A stretch of 64,000 bases of DNA, taken from positions 62,001 to 126,000 of the forward strand of contig JAESUZ010004910.1 of the NCBI GenBank assembly GCA_017311185.1, given 5' to 3'. The notes below the pieces were generated by a model. It made no database searches. It was not told where the DNA came from and was given only the letters and a program-made list of their open reading frames with translations. A program made the position numbers and the translations under genes. This stretch comes from Proteles cristata cristata (taxonomy: Eukaryota; Chordata; Mammalia; Carnivora; Hyaenidae). Below, in pieces: positions 57,263 to 64,000 of the stretch (position 1 is its first letter; each line of letters opens with the position of its first letter).

Positions 57263-60200
57263 ATGGAAAGAGAGCTGTGATGGATTAAAGATGTCTTCTG
57301 TAAACAGGGGAGGGAAGAATTGGGTCAGGTTCCCTTATATCTGCTATCCTTTTAGACTGAATCTAGTCATAACATTGGATTTTCTGGCAGTTCCACAATT
57401 ATGTGTATCTCTTCTTTAGAACTCATATAAACAACTCATTCCACTTAAATCTATTGACAGCTCTTTCTTATTTCCATGTTTAAAGAACACAATAGTGGCA
57501 TACCCATTTGATAAGGGGGGGCTGCATAAGTTTCACTGGTAGACCTAACAGACTGCTAGTACCAGGGAAAGAGTTAAAGACATTCTCCTGCCTGAATCAG
57601 AGTCTCTAAAACGTCTGAATACACATCACTGAAGTAAAGAATTTTATTCTCCATTAGAGAGTAAAAGCTAGACGTTGGAAGGGACTGCAGACAAGTAAAA
57701 TAATAGCCGAAGATAGTTTATCGAGAATAAAGCTGGTATAGGATTGAACATGTCTTTAGCTAAACTTGTAAGAAACAGTTGAAAAAAAGGTAAGCTAAAT
57801 ATAAAGAATTAACCACTCTAATATGCAAACACAAATTACAACACACACTCAATTCGAAAGGTTAACTTAAAGTGCTCCCTTGATCTCAATCAAGCCAGTT
57901 CTGAAATTTGGTGAGAGTCAGGAATTGACTGAGAACAGATGCTCTGTAACCAATCTGTTTTCCAGATTAATAAAATTTCATTTCCTGTGATAAGGAATTA
58001 TCCAGTCTGTATAGAGCAGGCATTTTTGTATCAACATGGCAGATACCTCAGTTCTTGTTATACCACCTCCTCTGGCCATACGTGAGGTCTCTTTTCAGTC
58101 ACTTAAAGTAAGATTACTTTCTTTATTGTAACTCAATTGCAAAAAGAGGAAACAGATCATAATTTTGTCTGGAGACTGAAGAAATCTGGGGATATTACAG
58201 TAGTCTCACCTTAGGTTTAAGGTGAGGTGTGGCTTCAGTGTGAATTTTCTGCTAAATATTCCAGTAAATATTCTGTTCTCTGTCAGTTGGTATCTGAGGA
58301 ATATGACTCTAGGAGTTACCGATTTGATATTTGGAAATGACAGAACTGTGCCAATTTGACTTGTCTCCAATTCGGCTTGTGACATCAGTCAAGTCACTTA
58401 GAGCTACTGTAACTTCAGGGTCCTAATAATTACAAAGAGTTCCAAGTATGTTTAATCCAGCTGCAGGGTTATTGGAAGGAAAGTTCTCTCTAGACGACCT
58501 AAAGGCCCTTCTCAACTGCATAATGTGTTTTTGTGTGAAAAAGGCCTGAGGTGAGCCTAAACAGTGATACTTGGCAATGAATCTAAGATCTTACAGTGTA
58601 AAACTGTCTAGACAATTTGTGACATATGCATACATTAATTTATGGCAATTTTTTAAAGTATGCAGTTTCTCTTTGGCCATGTAACCAATTGCTCTTAAAG
58701 TAAGCTCCCAGGTCATAGGCAGGCTACCAATACACTTCACAACTGTCTCAAAATGCAAGGCCCTTCTTGGTTCTTATATGAAGGGAAATGAAAATCCAAA
58801 GACTCTTATTTTTGCTTAGGACTTAAAGCTATTTATGATTAAATTAGCAGTGAGCTATTAGAGTTACTTAAGTTTGATACTTGAAAAATGAATTAGTGTT
58901 AACTGAGCAGACTGAGCACTTAAACTTGGTGTCCTACTCTGAAGACTAGCTGTCACACTATGCTGTAGAATGTGGTACATTTTGACTATTTCATTCATAT
59001 ACAGAATTTGAATCCTGTAATGCAGATATCAATATAATATTGTGTCACAATAGACTTCATTTTTAGATGCTGTTCATTTTGTCTTTCCATTCTAACTTAT
59101 TATTATTTTAGTTACCTTTTTATATATTTACTGTAGTAGTGTGGTAAATGCTATATATAGTGCATGGTAATGTGTATGGGCATGAACAGTATTTTTGGCC
59201 TATGACCCTAATTTCTGTAGGGACTAGACTACATGTGTCTATGTTATGTGGTTTCAGTATGATTTTAACATTTCTAAAATAAGAGTGACTCTCTCTTGAT
59301 CCGTGTGTCTGTAGTATGCATGTATGTTTTTATCTATATGATAGTACTTCCTTGTCTTCATCTAGTTTTTTTCTCCTTTTAGAAAGTGGGATATGGGTGG
59401 TGTGCTAGACATGGTATGGAATTTGGGATCCTACCAAAGAAGGCCATGCTAAAGAAGCCTGAGATATAAAGATACAGACTTGGATATAATGAAATAGAAC
59501 AAGGTAGATAGAAGATAGATTCATATAAGCTTGATACTCATGTTTCACATTTTAATTCACACCATCTTTTAACAATGTTAAAGTTACTTAAACATTATCT
59601 TCTTTGGAAAATTTCTACAAACATTATACAAATATATACATATATATCATGTGAGGTATGATCCTTTACAGAGATATTTTTCAAGAGACCACAATATGAT
59701 TGCCAAACTAGAAAACAGAACCTGATGTAAATTGTATGTATACACATAAGTATGTATTATTTGTATGGCATTTTCAAGGCATTATATTTACCCCATTAGA
59801 ATGAGATAGGGAGGTTCCCATCTCAATTTACATTTGACTCTTCAAAGTCACCAACCTCAGAAATCATCCAACTGGAATAAAATGACCACGTTTTCTAAAT
59901 ATGCAAAGTTGGTACCTAATCTTTAAAAATTATTTGATAATAGAAAAAAAATCACTTTGGCAGTTGAAATCCTATTGGAAGAAGGAGGCCACTTTGTATT
60001 TTATTTTCAGTCAAGAGACTCAGCTTGTCACACATCATCCTACCACACAAAACATAATCATGTACAATGTACTGTGACAGGTGTTTTTGAACATCTAGAC
60101 TCTCAAATTAGAGTTGTACAGGCTACATGATGATATTGAGAACAAACACTTGTTCTTGTGGGAGTGCATTTAATCACGCTGATGTACTTTACCATCTATT

Positions 60201-60904
60201 TAGAAACCTGAAATCACTCAGTGGTTGAGCTGCCACAAAAATTACTTTTAGACACGATACTCGTAAATGAATCATAGCTGTGGTCTCTCTGTCATCCACT
60301 GCATAGATCAGTATTGGAGTAAGAGACATAGAGAGAGCATTCTTCTGTAATGGGTTCTAAACAGTAAATGTGCTTTTAGCATCCATCTGTTTATTGAAGT
60401 AAGTAGCTGGGGAGAGATTTTCTGGAATAAAATTTAAGTTCATGTGTAAGTCAAGCACATATTATTTTTAGCTTAGCTGGAACTAAAAAGGGCATATGCT
60501 CTAGAATAGATCCTCTTTATATTTTATTTTCTCTAATTAACTTTGAAATGCCAATACAAAAATACAGCTTTCTTTCTCCTCCATGTTGCCAGATTCTAAG
60601 GGAGGATGTTTTGATGTGGACAGCATACTAACATACCAAGAGTCACTAAACACACAACAAAACTGCTTGCTTTATATCTGCATTCCTAATTTTCTTCATG
60701 ATCTGCCTCAAAAATTAAGTTAACTAAAATCAATTCTAATCACACTTTGACTTTTGAAATCTTCAGTATTCTTATTACTGACAAATTGCTCTGAAACTGA
60801 TTTAAAATAGTTTTATGGTATAGAGATTTATTAACCTAGCTGGTTGATAATTTTGCATATTTGTAATCACCACCATGGGGTTAGATGAGATACACACACC
60901 CCTC
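57263..60904. other. Longest well-mixed repeat-poor interval
   Basis: About 3.6 kb in which I recognise no SINE, L1, LTR or MIR, and no open frame of 60 codons or more. Composition is AT-rich and not simple-sequence. This could be chance, decayed repeats below my recognition, or DNA under constraint. Confidence 0.45.
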
Positions 60905-61085
60905 AGGCTAATGCTTCTGAGTTTGGTCTCAAAATCTGGATATAATGCAGTTTCCTGAGCCACACCAGACCCACTGAATTAGAATATCTAAAGGACAGGG
61001 CCAAGTAATGTGCATTTTGGCCAGCATTCCAGGTAATTTTTATGAATATTACTATTTGAGAATGGATGCTCTAGACAGATGCAGA
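60905..61085 (+). mobile_element. MER5-like DNA transposon relic
   Basis: TGGATATAATGCAGTTTCCT, GACCCACTGAATTAGAATAT, CATTCCAGGTAATTTTTATG and ATTTGAGAATGGATGCT match the MER5A layout through its 3' end. Confidence 0.65.
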
Positions 61086-61119
61086 TTCATCTAGATACAC
61101 TAAGTCAACAGATAGTAAC

Positions 61120-61250
61120 TGCTTAATAGGATGGGAAATAGCACTTATTAAGTAACCACTAGAGTGTATAGGTTACATCATTTAAGTTGTATACCAGGAT
61201 TTGAAAGAGATATTACCCACATTTTACCAAAGGGGATACACAGCCTCAGA
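61120..61250 (-). mobile_element. MIR relic, antisense
   Basis: ATAGCACTTATTAAGTAACC, TACATCATTTAAGTTGTATA and CCCACATTTTACCAAAGG fit antisense MIR. Weak. Confidence 0.45.
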
Positions 61251-61274
61251 CACTAATGCATTTAGAAAGATGGA

Positions 61275-61588
61275 CTTAGAAATAAATGGTGCTGAGAAAA
61301 ATGAGCAATGATTTAGAAAAATATAAAATTTGATCCACATACAGGAGTGAACTCTAAGAAAATTAAAGACCTAATGTAAAAATGAATCTACTAATACTAG
61401 AAAAAATATGAATGAATTTCCCTTTAATTTTATTGTAGGAGAAGTCTTTCCAACTGTATCTTAGTATCTAGAGGGAATAAAAGAAATGATTAATAAATCT
61501 GAAAACAACAACAAATGCTTGTGTAAGGTCAAAAAAATCCACACACCATAATCAAAGTTAAAAATGAAATGATACACTAAATGAAAGT
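61275..61588 (+). mobile_element. Ancient L1, sense, ORF2 (first part)
   Basis: AATAAATGGTGCTGAGAAAA, GTGAACTCTAAGAAAATTAA and AAGACCTAATGTAAAAATGA are L1 ORF2 words. Split by the SINE that follows. Confidence 0.75.
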
Positions 61589-61818
61589 ATTTTCTTTCTT
61601 TAATGTTCATTTATTTTGAAAGAGGGAATGCAAGTTCATGTGACTGCTAGAGGGAGAGAGAGAGAGTACCCCAAGTGGGATGTGCACAGCCAGAGCAGAG
61701 CCCAACATGGGGCTTGAACTCACTAACTGTGACATCATGACCTGAGCTGAAATCAAGAGTCAGACACGTAACCAACTAATCAACTGATACACCCAGACAT
61801 CCCTAAGAGAAAAAATTT
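61576..61818 (-). mobile_element. Old, degraded CAN-SINE, antisense
   Basis: The SINE (about 61589-61803) shows TTAATGTTCATTTATTTTGA, AGCCCAACATGGGGCTTGAA and TGACATCATGACCTGAGCTG, with a worn head. CTAAATGAAAGTATTTT (61577) and CTAAGAGAAAAAATTTT (61804) may be eroded target-site duplications. Confidence 0.85.
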
Positions 61819-62854
61819 TCAACATATATCACAAACCAAAAACTAACATTCCTAATATATGAAGAATTCTTAAAATGTGAAGGATAAAAAAATTAAAAAA
61901 CAATAGGAAAATGGGAAAAAGATAAGACAGTTTACAGAAAATAAAAGGATATAAAATAGTCCTTAAGCATATCAAAAGATGTTCAAAATTACTAACAATT
62001 AGATAAATAAAAATTAAAACACTGAGGTAATATCTCTTGCCTATCAGATCAGCAACTATTAAAATGTATGACAGCTCAGTGATTCAACAAGGCTGTAGGG
62101 AAAACATCTTTTGTACACTGCGGATGCAAATGTAAACTGGTACAACTATTCTAGAAGAATTTGGCAATTTCTAACATAATTATATATACATTTAGCTTTG
62201 ACCAAGTGATCCTGCATCTAGGAATCTATAGCTCTAACTATATATAGCTCTAACCATATGTCTAAAAACACACATGTACAAGACTAGTCATCATTGCATT
62301 GTTTGCATTGAAAAATATTAGAGACATTACAAATCTCTGTAAAAAGTAGAGTGGTTAAGTAAACTGTGGAGCACTATGCATCAGCAATAAAATGGAAGAG
62401 AAAGTTAATTATGAACTGATAAGGAATGATTTCTAGGATATAACATTGAATGTAAAAAAAGCAAAATGCAAGAGTATGTATGCTATGCTATCTTATAAGA
62501 GAAATGGGATAAGAGATAAAATATACTTATCTGTTCATCTATGCAAAAAAATATAGGAAGGACAAAACAAAAAATAATGAGATAGGTTACCTATAACAGG
62601 TACGTGGGAAATGGGTGGAAAGAATGGGAGAATTGAAACAGGAAAGAAGGATGATCAGAGTGACGTTGCTCTGAGTGTACCCTTTCATAAAGTTCTGACT
62701 TTTAGAACCATGATAATATTTCATAACTATTAACTTACTTTAATTTTAAGATAAAACAAAAGTCATCTATACTGTGAAAGCAACTCTAAGTGGAATATAT
62801 AAAGAGTAAAAAAATATACCCAACTGCAATATAAATCAACAACATAGTCACATT
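61819..62854 (+). mobile_element. Ancient L1, sense, ORF2 end and 3' UTR (continued)
   Basis: ATATCAAAAGATGTTCAAAA, TTAGATAAATAAAAATTAAA, ATGCAAATGTAAACTGGTAC, GAAAAATATTAGAGACATTA and TGGAGCACTATGCATCAGCA track the end of ORF2. The 3' UTR part to about 62854 is less certain. Very diverged. Confidence 0.7.
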
Positions 62855-63394
62855 GAAATGGGGTGGAAAGGGATACAGGAGTGCTGATGCATAGGGGCAC
62901 ATGTACCCCAGTGTTCATAGCAGCACGCTCAACAATAGCCAAAACATGGAAAGAGCCTAAGTGTCCATCAACGGACGAATGAATCAAGAAAATGTGGTAT
63001 ATTTATACAATGGAATACTGCATGGCAATGAGAAAGAATGAAATCTGGCGATGAGTAGCAACATGGATGGGAGTAGAGGGTGTTACGCAGAGTGAAATAA
63101 GTCAGGCAGAGAAGGACAGATACCATATGTTTGCACATATAGATGGATTAGGAGGAAGTTAATGGAGGACCATGGGGGAGAAGAAGAGGAAAAATAGTGG
63201 GAGAGAGGGAGGGAGGCAAACCATGAGAGACTCTTGAATGCTGAGAACAAACTGAGGGCTGTTGGGGGGGGAGAAGGGAAGGAGGGTGATGGACATGGAG
63301 GAGGGCACTGGTTGAGATGAACACTGGGTGTTATATATAAACCAACTTGACAATAAACTATTTAAGGAAAGAAAAAAAAAAGAAATTGGGTGGA
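62855..63394 (+). mobile_element. Felid-type L1 3' end, sense, with target-site duplication
   Basis: The L1 (62871-63381) starts GGATACAGGAGTGCTGATGC and runs through CATGGAAAGAGCCTAAGTGT, GTGGTATATTTATACAATGG, CAGAGTGAAATAAGTCAGGC, CCATGAGAGACTCTTGAATG to AATAAACTATTTAAGG and an A-tail. GAAATGGGGTGGA (62855-62867) and GAAATTGGGTGGA (63382-63394) differ by one base. The same 3' UTR is present at 33.9 and (antisense) 46.5 kb. Frames are broken. Confidence 0.93.
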
Positions 63395-64000
63395 GGAAAA
63401 GGGACCTAAGAAACTGTAAAACAATATTTTCATTGTAATTCTAGGACTAAAGACTATAAAATATAGTGCTATAGTTAACAAATTTGTTTTCCACAGGATT
63501 ATGGGTTAGAAATTCTAAAAGTGTAGGTATTTTAGAACTGAGAAAATACATAAATATACTCTGTATAAGACCTGGCTTTCTCTTATTGGAGAAAGGAATT
63601 GTAAAGTAGGAAAAGGGGAAGGCTAGAATAAACCTTGTGGTGCTGGAGTGGAATTGGAGGAGGTTATTAGTTATAAACTCATGAGCATGCACATGTGCAC
63701 ACACACTCACAGATGAATATCGAGATACAAATACATGTATATGTGTGACTGTGTCCATATTTCGTAGCAATGCTCACTAACAAGTTCTAGAAGTAATGAG
63801 ATTCCAGTACAATTGAGTACCTAGACCTTGACAAAATTCTATACCCATCATTATTAAAAGACAAAATCCTATAGCAAACTGAGGAAAAAAGAAAATATCC
63901 TTAACTGGACAAATATTATCTTTAAATGCCTATAACATACATTATGCTTAACACTAAAAATATTGGAAGTTTCTTTTTCAAGACAGGATGTCTGGCATCA
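63395..64000. other. Unassigned DNA, possibly the end of the ancient L1
   Basis: The first 80 bases (CACTGTAAAACAAT-like words, ATAGTGCTATAGTTAACAAA) could be the remaining 3' end of the ancient L1 split by the younger one. The 107-codon minus-strand frame at 63447-63770 has no domain. Nothing else is recognised. Confidence 0.4.

Noticed and set aside
1..64000. CRISPR arrays, operons, prokaryotic insertion sequences or phage genes
   Set aside because: The composition, SINE/LINE content and lack of long open frames are those of a mammalian intergenic region. The short tandem repeats are microsatellites without unique spacers.

Overview
This is a gene-poor stretch of a mammalian nuclear genome, almost certainly from a carnivoran and most probably a felid. 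The evidence is about eighteen copies of tRNA-Lys-derived CAN-SINEs (SINEC type), including the felid-type young form whose head reads GGGGCGCCTGGGTGGCT, and several L1 3' ends of the carnivore/felid type. The rest is AT-rich DNA with ancient mammal-wide L2, MIR, MER5-like and MLT1-like relics. I found no protein-coding gene. Every listed open reading frame is short, lacks a recognisable domain, or lies in a LINE, a microsatellite or a SINE.

Layout. 1-7.6 kb: unassigned AT-rich DNA, a GGTGGT-rich degenerate minisatellite and a cluster of L2 relics. 7.6-8.6 kb: a 5'-truncated sense L1. 9-16 kb: mostly unassigned, with a MIR, SINEs, an MLT1-like LTR split by a young SINE, and a TATC tetranucleotide array. 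16.2-17.8 kb: antisense L1. 18-24 kb: L2, MIR and MER5 relics. 24.5-25.9 kb: SINEs and an old L1. 26.1-27.2 kb: the only CpG-enriched non-repeat block, a candidate promoter or enhancer. 27.3-31.5 kb: old L1s, microsatellites, SINEs and a tiny U2 snRNA pseudogene. 33.8-34.4 kb: an L1 with a probable 3' transduction. 35.3-37.3 kb: antisense old L1 hit by two SINEs. 37.5-46.4 kb: mostly unassigned, with two SINEs. 46.4-47.2 kb: a textbook twin-primed (5'-inverted) L1. 48.1-49.6 kb: a long L2 ORF2 relic, then a tandem SINE pair. 51-61 kb: long repeat-poor stretches. 61.2-63.5 kb: an ancient L1 hit by a SINE and a younger L1.

No genes can be said to act together here. The biology that can be read is retrotransposition history: target-site duplications, 5' truncation, twin priming, 3' transduction, SINE subfamily succession and microsatellites born from SINE/L1 sequence. 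I see no convincing new biological system. The CpG-rich block and the repeat-poor intervals are the best places to look for function. Repeat family names come from recalled consensus sequences, not from a database search, so edges are approximate.
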